From Erythrobacter sp. 34-65-8 (GTDB taxonomy: Bacteria; Pseudomonadota; Alphaproteobacteria; Sphingomonadales; Sphingomonadaceae), in NCBI GenBank assembly GCA_002278985.1, contig NCJP01000041.1:1-9823 (forward strand): a stretch of DNA of 9,823 nucleotides. The letters are read 5' to 3'. Positions within the stretch are counted from its first letter, which is position 1. Each line of letters opens with the position of its first letter. Shown here piece after piece: positions 1 to 6,277 of the stretch. Made by a program: the position numbers and the translations under genes. The notes beneath the pieces were generated by a model. It was not told the DNA's origin and made no database searches. It saw only the letters and a program-made list of their open reading frames with translations.

Positions 1-257
1 CCGAGGTGGCCGAAGGGGTCGAAGTCGGCGAAGGCGCGGTGCTTTCCATGGGTGTCTATCTTGGCGCTTCGACCAAGATCATCGACCGCGCCAGCGGCGA
101 AGTTCACCGCGGCAAGGTGCCGCCTTATGCCGTGGTCGTGCCCGGCGCCCTGCCCGATCCCAAGGGCGGACCGAGCCTTTACTGCGCGGTGATCGTCAAG
201 ACGGTGGACGCGCAGACCCGCTCCAAGACTGCCATCAACGAGCTGCTGCGGGACTGA
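1..257 (+). CDS. dapD: 2,3,4,5-tetrahydropyridine-2,6-dicarboxylate N-succinyltransferase, C-terminal part
   Basis: This is the 3' end of dapD; the gene begins before the window and the reading frame is open from base 3. The enzyme transfers succinyl from succinyl-CoA to tetrahydrodipicolinate in the cytoplasmic lysine/meso-diaminopimelate pathway. The 84 visible residues hold the last turns of a left-handed beta-helix (repeated [17 protein letters not shown] hexapeptide pattern), then [14 protein letters not shown] and the terminal [19 protein letters not shown] segment ending in NELLRD, which I recognise as the DapD C-terminus. Full-length DapD is about 275-285 residues, so roughly the first two thirds are missing only because of the window edge. 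The TGA at 255-257 is followed by a hairpin and then by a same-strand small membrane protein gene. Identity rests on sequence recognition and is secure. Confidence 0.95.
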   Translation, partial: EVAEGVEVGEGAVLSMGVYLGASTKIIDRASGEVHRGKVPPYAVVVPGALPDPKGGPSLYCAVIVKTVDAQTRSKTAINELLRD

Positions 258-282
258 ACCGGAACGTTTGACCTGCGTCTCC

Positions 283-308
283 GTTCTGTTGGCTGGATCC
301 AACAGGAC
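283..308 (+). other. Stem-loop between dapD and the small membrane protein gene
   Basis: GTTCTGTTGG (283-292) pairs with CCAACAGGAC (299-308), giving ten pairs with one G-U around a six-base loop. There is no T-run after it, so it is not a standard intrinsic terminator. It ends one base before the AGGAGG ribosome site of the next gene (309-314). It could trim or stabilise the dapD mRNA end, or affect access to that ribosome site. Confidence 0.5.
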
Positions 309-322
309 AGGAGGCCACGACC

Positions 323-616
323 ATGCACCGCGAAGGACAGGAAACCCACATCGATACCGACGAGGCCCGCGCCGGTGAAACCACCGGGGCGATGCGCTGG
401 GTGCTGCTGATCAGCACCCTGCCGGCGATTGTCGCGCTAACGGTCATCTGGGTCACCGGGGCACTGACCCAGGACCCGGTGGAGAGCGAAGGCACGGCCA
501 CCGGCCGGATCGAACAGCAGCTTGAGCAAGGGGAAACAGTCAGCCAGAGTTCGGTCGATTCGGTTGCTGCAGAGCGCGGCGATCAGCCTTCCGAACCGGC
601 TACAGTCGAACCGTAA
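323..616 (+). CDS. Small single-pass membrane protein, unknown function
   Basis: I do not recognise this 97-residue protein. It has an acidic N-terminus of about 23 residues, one clear transmembrane helix at roughly residues 24-47 (MRWVLLISTLPAIVALTVIW), and a polar, Glu/Gln/Ser-rich, probably disordered tail to the end. The ATG at 323 is well supported by AGGAGG at 309-314, eight bases upstream. It follows dapD on the same strand with a 65-bp gap, so it may be cotranscribed, although a strong hairpin stands between them. Its 3' end converges on the dipeptidase gene 25 bp away. The charge pattern leaves the topology open, and no catalytic motif is visible. It is a real gene by ribosome site, membrane segment and position; its function is unknown. 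Confidence 0.75.
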   Translation: MHREGQETHIDTDEARAGETTGAMRWVLLISTLPAIVALTVIWVTGALTQDPVESEGTATGRIEQQLEQGETVSQSSVDSVAAERGDQPSEPATVEP

Positions 617-643
617 GCCCGGCGCTCAGCGGGGCCGCCGTTT
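617..643. terminator. Possible weak bidirectional terminator between convergent genes
   Basis: In the 25-bp gap between the small membrane protein gene and the dipeptidase gene, GCCC (617-620) and CGC (623-625) pair with GCG (629-631) and GGGC (632-635), with a two-base bulge. An alternative is CGGCG (620-624) with CGCCG (636-640), followed by TTT. The pairing is short and the T-run is only three bases, so this is a tentative call based on position. Confidence 0.25.
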
Positions 644-1907
644 ACTCCTGCAGGGCCACGGGCGTTTCTACCGGAGCCATATCCTTGACGCTGGCGGCAT
701 AGGTTTCAGCCTGGCGCATAGCCCGCAGGGCATTGCGCAGGGAAATCTTCTCCAGGTCGGCCTGCGAATAACCGCGCCGCGCGAGCTCAACAAACAGCGC
801 CGGGTAACCCGCCACGTCTTCCATCCCGACAGGGCCGGTCGGCATCCCGTCATAGTCCCCGCCAATGCCGATGTGGTCGATCCCGGCCACCTTGCGCACA
901 TGATCGACATGGTCCGCCATGTCCGAAATCGTCGCCAGCGGCAGGGGGTTGGCATCGTCCCACGCTTTCAGGCGCGCTTCGACTTCCTTCGGCTGGCCCA
1001 GCCAGAGCGCTTCGAGCCGGGCCTTTTCAGCCTGGCGGTTGCCGAACCATTGCCGCGCCGGTTCGCTGAGGAAACCGGGCAGGCCCACCACCATCACCAC
1101 GCCGCCATTCCGGGGGAGCCGGGACAGCACCGAGTCCGGCACATTGCGCGCATGGCCATTGACCGCCCGCGCACCCGAATGGCTGAAGATCACCGGCGCC
1201 TTTGCCACGTCGAGCACGTCGTGCATGGCTTCCTCGCTCACATGGCTGAGGTCGACCAGCATTCCCAGCCGGTTCATCTCGCGGATGACCGCGCGGCCGA
1301 AATCGTTCAGCCCGCCATGCTTCGGCGTATCTGTGGCGCTGTCCACCCACGACAAGGTGCGCGAATGGGTGAGTGTCATGTAGCGCACGCCCAGCTCGTG
1401 CATCTGGCGCAGCACCGCCAGACTGTCGCCGATCGAATGGCCACCCTCGATCCCCAGCAGGGAGGCGATCCGGCCGGCCTTGATCGACGCCTCGACGTCA
1501 CGCGCGGTCAGCGCGAACTGCAGGTCGCGGGGATTGCTGGCGATCAGGCGTTTGGTCACGTCGATCTGTTCCAGCGTGGCCCGGATCGCCTCAGGCTCAC
1601 TGGTGTTGGCGGGCACATAGACTGACCAAAACTGCGCCCCCACCCTGCCTTTCCGCAGCCGGGTCAGGTCCGTGTGGAGCGGCCGCATCTCGGCCTGCTC
1701 CGGCGGCAACACGGTAGTATCGACCAGATCGAAACCGCCGATCACATTGCGGTAACGCACCCGCAGCTGGTTGGGCAGGTCATTGTGGCCATCGAACACC
1801 GGCGCAGCCTTGAGCGCGGCCTCGGCGATCTGCTCAGGCGTGCTCGCAGACGCAGGAGCGGCGGCAAGTGCGATCAGGGCCACGCTGGCTAGGGCAAACG
1901 ATTTCAT
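642..1907 (-). CDS. Membrane dipeptidase (peptidase family M19), exported
   Basis: This 421-residue zinc metallopeptidase belongs to the renal-dipeptidase/M19 family, which hydrolyses dipeptides, often of broad or D-containing type. The ATG at 1907 is chosen over longer frames because GGAG lies about nine bases upstream and because it yields a clean Sec signal peptide (residues 1-21, MKSFALASVALIALAAAPASA, probable cleavage after ASA). The periplasm is therefore the likely site of action. The metal ligands expected for the family are present: the HND pair H41 and D43, bridging E154 in GIEGG, H222 in DLSHVS and H243 in FSHSGAR. The GIGGDYDG motif (347-354) is also a family hallmark. Length and motif order are normal for M19. 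The gene is divergent from the DoxX-like gene (70-bp gap) and converges on the small membrane protein gene. The natural substrate cannot be read from the sequence. Confidence 0.93.
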   Translation of the reverse strand: MKSFALASVALIALAAAPASASTPEQIAEAALKAAPVFDGHNDLPNQLRVRYRNVIGGFDLVDTTVLPPEQAEMRPLHTDLTRLRKGRVGAQFWSVYVPANTSEPEAIRATLEQIDVTKRLIASNPRDLQFALTARDVEASIKAGRIASLLGIEGGHSIGDSLAVLRQMHELGVRYMTLTHSRTLSWVDSATDTPKHGGLNDFGRAVIREMNRLGMLVDLSHVSEEAMHDVLDVAKAPVIFSHSGARAVNGHARNVPDSVLSRLPRNGGVVMVVGLPGFLSEPARQWFGNRQAEKARLEALWLGQPKEVEARLKAWDDANPLPLATISDMADHVDHVRKVAGIDHIGIGGDYDGMPTGPVGMEDVAGYPALFVELARRGYSQADLEKISLRNALRAMRQAETYAASVKDMAPVETPVALQE

Positions 1908-1977
1908 GGCGGATATCTCCGGAAAGCAGGCTAGGTTGCCGTTCGTTCTAACGCATCTCCGGGGGGAGGAAAGCCCG

Positions 1978-2400
1978 ATGGCTGGCCAGAGGCGGGAAAG
2001 GGTGCGCACCGCGCTGTGCTGGGTCCTGGCGCTGTTCTATGTCTTTGCCGGCATCATGCACCTGCTCCGGCCAGAGCCGTTCCTGGGGATCATGCCGGAA
2101 GCGGTTCCCTGGCCTGAACAGGTCGTCTTCTGGAGCGGGGTTGCGGAATTGACCGGTGCTGCCGGGCTGGTGCAGCCGTGGTCAGCACAGGTGCGCCGCT
2201 GGGCGGGGATCGGGCTTGCGCTCTACGCGCTGTGTGTCTGGCCAGCCAACATCAACCATTTCGCGTTGGACATGGCGAAGGCTGACGGCGGGCTGGGCCT
2301 CGCCTATCACGTGCCGAGAATGATGGCGCAGCCGCTGGTAATCTGGCTGGCACTGTGGGCGGGCGGAGCAACCGACTGGCCGCTCCGCCGCACACCGTAA
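1978..2400 (+). CDS. DoxX-like small integral membrane protein (COG4270 type)
   Basis: This 140-residue protein has four hydrophobic segments at about 11-30, 46-66, 73-90 and 115-130. The pattern GIMHLLRPEPFLGIMP near residues 25-40, SGVAELTGAAGL near 53-64 and WPANINHF near 88-95 is the one I know from DoxX-like uncharacterised membrane proteins. Some DoxX relatives are tied to thiosulfate:quinone oxidation or redox stress, but nothing here proves such a role. The ATG at 1978 is preceded by GGGGGGAGGA, an excellent ribosome site; an upstream in-frame ATG at 1771 would run antisense through the dipeptidase signal peptide and is not credible. It is divergent from the dipeptidase gene and convergent with the SWIB gene, with only five bases between the stops. 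Confidence 0.85.
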   Translation: MAGQRRERVRTALCWVLALFYVFAGIMHLLRPEPFLGIMPEAVPWPEQVVFWSGVAELTGAAGLVQPWSAQVRRWAGIGLALYALCVWPANINHFALDMAKADGGLGLAYHVPRMMAQPLVIWLALWAGGATDWPLRRTP

Positions 2401-2405
2401 GACAA

Positions 2406-2654
2406 TCAGCTGAGGTGCTTGGAAACCGCAGCGGTCATCTTGAACATCGAGATCTGGTCCTTGCCGATCACCGCGCCGAGCTTGGCATCGGGATTGATCT
2501 GGCGCTTGTCCTTGGTGTCCTGCAGGTCATTGGCCTTGATGTATTCCCACACCTTGGACGTCACCTGGGCGCGGGTCATCGGACCCTTGCCCACCACTGC
2601 TTCGAGATCGGCGGTCAGAGTGACCGGTTTCTGGAGTGCGTTATTGCCAGCCAT
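2406..2654 (-). CDS. SWIB/MDM2-domain protein
   Basis: The whole 82-residue protein is one SWIB fold. Visible family features are LEAVVGKGPMTRAQV (17-31), the VWEYIKANDLQD core (35-46), KRQINPDAKLGAVIG (50-64) and the closing ISMFKMTAAVSKHL (68-81). SWIB domains were named from a eukaryotic SWI/SNF subunit; in bacteria they occur alone (as here) or fused to topoisomerase in Chlamydiae, and their function is not settled, with a DNA- or chromatin-related role usually supposed. The ATG at 2654 follows an AAAGGAA ribosome site. The PEBP-like gene ends 24 bp upstream on the same strand, so the two probably form one transcript. The gene converges almost directly on the DoxX-like gene. The family call is strong; the cellular role is unknown. 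Confidence 0.9.
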   Translation of the reverse strand: MAGNNALQKPVTLTADLEAVVGKGPMTRAQVTSKVWEYIKANDLQDTKDKRQINPDAKLGAVIGKDQISMFKMTAAVSKHLS

Positions 2655-2678
2655 AGTATTGTTCCTTTCGTAGTCTGG

Positions 2679-3281
2679 TTATTCCAAATCTTCCCCGTCC
2701 CAGTCCTCGCCTTCCTCCTCACGCGCATAAGTCGCGGTGAGCAGGGCGGCAGCGAGTACGTGGCCCTTGAGGGCCGAGACAAGATCCCCGCGACTTGCAC
2801 CCGGCATCAAGGTGAGCGGCAAGTCCAGTGCGAAGAGCTGGAATACGTATGAATGGGGCGGATCGTCATGCGGGGGCTCCGGCAGGAGCCACTCGGAATT
2901 GCGTTTGGCGTTCTTGCCCACCCGGGGTGGAACCTCGCCTTCGAGCAGCTTGCCGCGCTGGCCGGCAAGACCCCACACCAGCCAGTGGCAGGTCGCTTCG
3001 CCCCCACGGCCGGCCGGGTCTTCCACGATCAGGGCCAGCTCCTGAGTGCCGGAAGGCGGTGCCGACCATTCGAGCGGCGGCGCGACGGAGTCCTCTTCGT
3101 CAGCCGTGAAGCTGGGATCGAGCGGCTCGCCATTGGCAAAGGCCGGGCTGGTCAGCGCGAAGCCGCCCTTGCCGAGCATTCCAGCCTCGGCGAGCTGCGC
3201 AACCGCCAACGCAGCATGTCCGCCGGAAACGGCAGGCAGGGCCTCAAGCAGCCACTGGGGGGCAGAATCAAACAACGGCAT
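2679..3281 (-). CDS. PEBP / YbhB-YbcL family protein (Raf-kinase-inhibitor-like)
   Basis: This 200-residue protein belongs to the phosphatidylethanolamine-binding-protein superfamily. The core runs from about residue 40 (FALTSPAFANGEPL) through APPLEW (67-72), LALIVEDPA (82-90), CHWLVWGL (98-105) and HSYVFQLFALD (143-153). It is longer than the roughly 158-residue E. coli YbhB because of a 38-residue N-terminal helix-like extension and a strongly acidic tail (EEEGEDWDGEDLE). Two ligand-pocket motifs are altered: the usual DPDAP is DPAGR, and the usual GYxGPCPP is replaced by EWLLPEPP, so ligand binding may differ. There is no signal peptide, so it is probably cytoplasmic. The ATG at 3281 has GGTGAGAGG immediately upstream, an atypically close ribosome site. 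It sits 24 bp upstream of the SWIB gene, probably in one operon, and is divergent from the S41 protease gene. Confidence 0.85.
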   Translation of the reverse strand: MPLFDSAPQWLLEALPAVSGGHAALAVAQLAEAGMLGKGGFALTSPAFANGEPLDPSFTADEEDSVAPPLEWSAPPSGTQELALIVEDPAGRGGEATCHWLVWGLAGQRGKLLEGEVPPRVGKNAKRNSEWLLPEPPHDDPPHSYVFQLFALDLPLTLMPGASRGDLVSALKGHVLAAALLTATYAREEEGEDWDGEDLE

Positions 3282-3535
3282 CCTCTCACCAAAACAGGGC
3301 AGGAGACTAGGGCGTCACTCCCTCGCCTGCGAGGGGTGCAAGGCCAACGCAAGCAGGTTTTCCACCGCTGCGAAAGAAAATTACGCGACGAGGTGATGCT
3401 TTTTCCGCGAATCCGGACCTTCCGGGCACAGACGACGGCTTGCCGCCCCTCGATAAAGGCGGCATCGTGCGTCCACAGAGCCGTGATCTGCAGGTGATCG
3501 GCCGGGTCGTAACAGCTATACGGAGCACCACGCCC
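3282..3535. other. Divergent intergenic region with three inverted repeats
   Basis: This 254-bp region separates the PEBP-like gene (-) from the S41 protease gene (+) and must hold both promoters, though I see no convincing -35/-10 pair. It contains three inverted repeats. CCCTCGC at 3320-3326 pairs with GCGAGGG at 3329-3335, extendable by CAC (3316-3318) and GTG (3336-3338) around one bulged T. CCGGA (3413-3417) pairs with TCCGG (3421-3425). TGCCGCC (3441-3447) pairs with GGCGGCA (3458-3464). The first resembles the GC-rich palindromes scattered between genes in sphingomonads, which is inference. I see no supported gene here; the open frames crossing it lack ribosome sites. Confidence 0.5.
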
Positions 3536-4996
3536 ATGGGTGTCGCACGCAATTCCATCGCCCTTGCCATGTCGCTTGTTCTGGTCGCCTGTGGCGGCGG
3601 CGGGGGCGGCGGAAGTTCGCCGCCGCCGACCGGCGGAACCAACCCGACGCCCCCACCGCCCACGTCAACCTGCTCGCTCTCCGCGCGGCAGGACTTCGTG
3701 AAGGCGGTGGTTGACGAATGGTACCTGTTCCCCGACCTGGTCGACAACACGGTCAACAAGGCCAACTTCAACAATATTGACGGCTATATCGACGCGCTGG
3801 TTGCCCCGGCCCGGGCCCAGTCGCGTGACCGGTTCTTCACCTACATGACCTCGATTGCCGAAGAGAACGCCCTGATCAATTCGGGGTCCAGCGCCGGGTT
3901 CGGCATCCGCTTGGCCTATGACACGACCAACAACCGGGTGTTCGTGCTGGAATCCTTCGAAACCGGCCCCGCCTTCCCGCAAGGGTTCGACCGCGGCACC
4001 GAATTGCTCGCCATCGGGACCACCGCCAGCAACCTGCAGACCGTCACCAGCCTGATGACTGCTGGCGGGCCCGGTGCTGTCATCGAGGCACTCGGCCCCT
4101 CCACTGCCGGCCTCCAGCGGGTGTTCCGCATCCGCGACGTCAACGGCACCGAGCGGCAAGTCACGGTGGCAAAAGCCGATTTCGCGCTCGATCCGATGTC
4201 TGACCGTTATGGCGCGAAAGTGCTCGACGATAACGGCAAGAAGGTCGGCTACATCAACCTGCGCACCTTCATCGTCGATTCCGCCGAGCAGGACCTGCGC
4301 GCCGCCTTCGAGCAGTTCCGCCAGCAAGGCATTACCGAGCTGATCATCGACTATCGCTACAACGGCGGCGGACTCGTGCGAATTGCCGAGCTGATGGGTG
4401 ACCTGATGGCGGCTAACCGGGTCGGCGAGGTTTTCAGCCGCACCACCCTTCGCGCCAGCAAGGCCAGCGAGAACGAGACCGACCGCGTCGGCACGCAGGC
4501 ACAGGCGATTGCGGCCACCAAGATCGCGTTTATCGGGACCCGCAGCAGCGCTTCGGCGAGCGAACTGGTGGCCAATGCTTTCATTCCCTATCTCGGGAGC
4601 AACACCGCGCTGGTCGGCACCAACACCTTCGGCAAGCCGGTCGGCCAGTTCGCGTTTGACCGCGCCGAATGCGATGACCGTTTCCGGGTCGTCGCTTTCC
4701 GGACCGAGAATGCGAGCGGCCAGGGGGATTACTACACCGGCCTTGCCAGCGTGTTCCCTAACACCTGCCGTGCAGCGGATGACATTTTCACGCCCCTCGG
4801 AGACCCGCGCGAAGCCTCGATCGCCCAGGCACTGGCATTCCTGCGCAGCGGCGCTTCAGTCTGCAGCCCGATTTCGGCCAATGGAGAAAACGCTGTCGCC
4901 TCTGCCGAACGGCAACGCGGGGTGAGCGGTGGTCGCGAGCCGCTGACACCGCAGCGTCCCTCCCCGGCCCAGCGCGAGGTTCCCGGCTTCTTCTGA
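3536..4996 (+). CDS. S41-family serine protease, lipoprotein
   Basis: This 486-residue protein is a C-terminal-processing/tail-specific-protease relative (family S41). The ATG at 3536 is chosen because GGAG lies ten bases upstream and it gives a lipoprotein signal with lipobox LVAC (Cys19); a longer frame from 3440 has no ribosome site. Cys19 is followed by seven glycines and a Pro/Gly/Thr linker to about residue 45. Then come a helical N-terminal domain (about 46-115), a PDZ-like segment (GFGIRLAYD at 121 to GTELLAIG at 154-161) and the S41 core. IDYRYNGGG (271-279) is the family's NGGG site, SASAS (338-342) carries the expected nucleophile (probably S340), and TFGKPVGQ (364-371) carries the expected catalytic lysine K367. 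The mature region has four other cysteines (46, 379, 411, 443), which could pair in the periplasm. The last 40 residues are Pro/Arg-rich and look disordered. It converges on the next gene with six bases between stops. The substrate is unknown. Confidence 0.92.
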   Translation: MGVARNSIALAMSLVLVACGGGGGGGSSPPPTGGTNPTPPPPTSTCSLSARQDFVKAVVDEWYLFPDLVDNTVNKANFNNIDGYIDALVAPARAQSRDRFFTYMTSIAEENALINSGSSAGFGIRLAYDTTNNRVFVLESFETGPAFPQGFDRGTELLAIGTTASNLQTVTSLMTAGGPGAVIEALGPSTAGLQRVFRIRDVNGTERQVTVAKADFALDPMSDRYGAKVLDDNGKKVGYINLRTFIVDSAEQDLRAAFEQFRQQGITELIIDYRYNGGGLVRIAELMGDLMAANRVGEVFSRTTLRASKASENETDRVGTQAQAIAATKIAFIGTRSSASASELVANAFIPYLGSNTALVGTNTFGKPVGQFAFDRAECDDRFRVVAFRTENASGQGDYYTGLASVFPNTCRAADDIFTPLGDPREASIAQALAFLRSGASVCSPISANGENAVASAERQRGVSGGREPLTPQRPSPAQREVPGFF

Positions 4997-5002
4997 GCGC
5001 GT

Positions 5003-5389
5003 TCAGCGGCTGGCGAAGGCCAGCAGGGCGGTCCAGGCCCAGGCAAAGGCGAGTGCGCCTATCGTGACCGCGCGCCAGCCACGCCCGGCCTGCGCCATGC
5101 CGCGCGCCCAGGTCCAGCGGCCGATCAGCCAGCTCGACAGGGCGGTGGCACCGGCGGTGAGGATTGCCGCCTCCGAGGCCAGCAACACATAGAGCACGGC
5201 AAGCACGAACATCTGCATGAACCAGGCCGCCGCGAACCAGACAATCGGAACCGGGCGATAGCTCGCCTCGGGCAGCCAGGTTCCGGCGCTGTTGGTGGTA
5301 ATGCCGAACGCCTCTCGCGCGCGGTGTTCCTCGATGGCGTCGGCCAGGGTCGGCGGCTCTGCCAGATGCGGATCATCCCGGTCAGTCAT
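5003..5389 (-). CDS. Three-helix membrane protein, unknown function
   Basis: I do not recognise this 128-residue protein. Residues 1-45 are polar and partly acidic (TLADAIEEHRAREAFG helix-like stretch), followed by three hydrophobic helices at about 48-70, 73-91 and 106-126, with a basic, Trp/Arg-containing loop (RWTWARGMAQAGRGW) between the second and third. The ATG at 5389 has no ribosome site in front of it. Six bases upstream of the ATG stands TAGCCT, preceded after 18 bases by TTGATG, which would fit a promoter giving a leaderless mRNA (tentative). The gene is divergent from the Mpo1-like gene (81 bp) and convergent with the protease gene (6 bp). Membrane location is well supported; a role cannot be named. 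Confidence 0.72.
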   Translation of the reverse strand: MTDRDDPHLAEPPTLADAIEEHRAREAFGITTNSAGTWLPEASYRPVPIVWFAAAWFMQMFVLAVLYVLLASEAAILTAGATALSSWLIGRWTWARGMAQAGRGWRAVTIGALAFAWAWTALLAFASR

Positions 5390-5395
5390 GGACGC

Positions 5396-5425
5396 AGGCT
5401 ACCATGCCCTGCCCGAACCCATCAA
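5396..5425 (-). promoter_or_regulatory. Candidate promoter of the three-helix membrane protein gene
   Basis: On the - strand, TTGATG (5425-5420) is followed by an 18-bp spacer and TAGCCT (5401-5396), three of six matches to TATAAT. Transcription would start about seven bases later, at the ATG (5389), giving an mRNA without a leader. This fits the lack of a ribosome site, but the -10 match is poor. Confidence 0.25.
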
Positions 5426-5433
5426 CCGGCAGC

Positions 5434-5463
5434 TTGACGGGCAGTCAGCCGATAGGTCATCAT
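5434..5463 (+). promoter_or_regulatory. Candidate promoter of the Mpo1-like gene
   Basis: TTGACG (5434-5439, five of six matches to TTGACA), an 18-bp spacer and CATCAT (5458-5463, four of six matches to TATAAT) would place the transcription start at or one base before the ATG at 5471. That would make a leaderless mRNA, consistent with the missing Shine-Dalgarno sequence. A perfect inverted repeat overlaps the -10 element and the start. Confidence 0.3.
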
Positions 5464-5478
5464 CGGGTCGATGACCTA
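5453..5478. repeat. Perfect 9-bp inverted repeat over the Mpo1-like gene start
   Basis: TAGGTCATC (5453-5461) is the exact reverse complement of GATGACCTA (5470-5478), with eight bases between. The right arm contains the ATG at 5471-5473. As DNA it could be an operator covering the candidate -10 and the start point; as RNA, if transcription begins upstream, it would be a hairpin that hides the start codon. Confidence 0.7.
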
Positions 5479-5797
5479 CACTACCTTTGCCGAGTTCTGG
5501 CCGTTCTACCTGCGCGAGCATTCGCGGCCTGCCACCCGCGCGCTGCATTATCTCGGCACGACGCTGGTCGTGGCACTGGCGGCCTACGCGCTTGTGACAG
5601 CCAGCTGGGTGTGGCTCGCCGCCATGCCGCTGGCGGGTTACTTTTTTGCCTGGGCGGCGCATTTCGGGGTTGAGAAGAACCGTCCGGCGACTTTCACTTA
5701 TCCGCTCTGGTCGCTGGCGGCCGACTTCCGCATGTGGTGGCTGTGGCTGACTGGCCGGATCCGCCCCGAGCTGGAGCGTGCCGGGGTGACCACCTAA
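5471..5797 (+). CDS. Mpo1-like / DUF962 membrane protein
   Basis: This 108-residue protein shows the DUF962 (COG4323) signature: [15 protein letters not shown] at the N-terminus, ALHYLGT (24-30), then [19 protein letters not shown] (57-75) and the [13 protein letters not shown] segment. Histidines H17, H26 and H64 match conserved positions of the family. Yeast Mpo1, a distant relative, is an iron(II)-dependent dioxygenase acting on 2-hydroxy fatty acids in membranes; whether this bacterial protein does the same is inference. Two hydrophobic stretches (about 31-65 and 85-94) indicate membrane association. The ATG at 5471 gives the usual family start but has no ribosome site. The TAA stop overlaps the end of the GFA-family gene on the other strand by four bases. 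Confidence 0.85.
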   Translation: MTYTTFAEFWPFYLREHSRPATRALHYLGTTLVVALAAYALVTASWVWLAAMPLAGYFFAWAAHFGVEKNRPATFTYPLWSLAADFRMWWLWLTGRIRPELERAGVTT

Positions 5798-6198
5798 GCC
5801 GGGTTTTCCGCCATCGCGGGGATATCCTCGCATTCAGGCATCCAGGCCTGGCGGCTCTTGGTCCAGAACTGGATCTGCGGCTTGAGCCAGCTGGTATCGT
5901 CCAGCGTGCCGGCCTTGACGAACCACAGCTGCGGCGCGCTTTCGGCATCGGTGAACAGGGGCGAACCGCAGGTCGGGCAGAACTTGCGCCATACCTTCAG
6001 TCCGCTTTCGCCGCTGTCCTCGTATGTCGTGGTCTCACCCTTGATCGTGATCCCGTCGCGCGGCACGCCAATCAGGACCGAGAGCACGCTGCCCGCCTGG
6101 CGCTGACAGTTCTTGCAGTGGCAGATCGCCTGCATCACCGGCTCAGCCTTGAGTTCGTAACGCACTGCGCCGCACAGGCAGCCTCCGGTCTGGCTCAT
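5794..6198 (-). CDS. GFA-family zinc protein (glutathione-dependent formaldehyde-activating enzyme / CENP-V like)
   Basis: This 134-residue cytoplasmic protein carries the cysteine pattern of the GFA family: CLC (C7, C9), CHCKNC (C26, C28, C31) and CPTC (C74, C77), which bind two zinc ions in characterised members. The founding member was described as condensing formaldehyde with glutathione, but most family members have no proven reaction, so no substrate is assigned. The ATG at 6198 is chosen because GGGAGG stands about eight bases upstream and [14 protein letters not shown] is the standard family start; the longer open frame from 6393 runs into the neighbouring gene. The gene lies 79 bp downstream of the COG3650-type lipoprotein gene on the same strand and may be a last member of that operon or have its own promoter. 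Confidence 0.9.
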   Translation of the reverse strand: MSQTGGCLCGAVRYELKAEPVMQAICHCKNCQRQAGSVLSVLIGVPRDGITIKGETTTYEDSGESGLKVWRKFCPTCGSPLFTDAESAPQLWFVKAGTLDDTSWLKPQIQFWTKSRQAWMPECEDIPAMAENPA

Positions 6199-6277
6199 GG
6201 TGTTTTTCCTCCCGATATTCCGGCACAAGGATAGGCGCTGGCAAGACAATCGCCACCTAGCGCAAACAGCAGTGAGC

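Noticed and set aside
522..1625. 367-residue open frame on the + strand
   Set aside because: It lies antisense to the dipeptidase gene, has no family features and no ribosome site, and is His/Arg-rich in the way of a reverse-strand shadow of GC-rich coding DNA.
1908..1977. ATCTCCGG direct repeat (1915-1922 and 1955-1962), 40 bp apart in the divergent gap
   Set aside because: The first copy is simply the dipeptidase ribosome site read on the other strand; the second may be chance in GC-rich DNA. No promoter could be assigned with it.
2853..3497. 214-residue open frame on the + strand
   Set aside because: It is antisense to the PEBP-like gene and runs on through the intergenic region; it has no motif or ribosome site.
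3665..4327. 220-residue open frame on the - strand
   Set aside because: It is antisense to the S41 protease core, which has its catalytic motifs on the + strand.
5794..6198. Formaldehyde detoxification locus built around the GFA-family gene
   Set aside because: No formaldehyde dehydrogenase, S-formylglutathione hydrolase or regulator is nearby, and most GFA-family members have no proven reaction.
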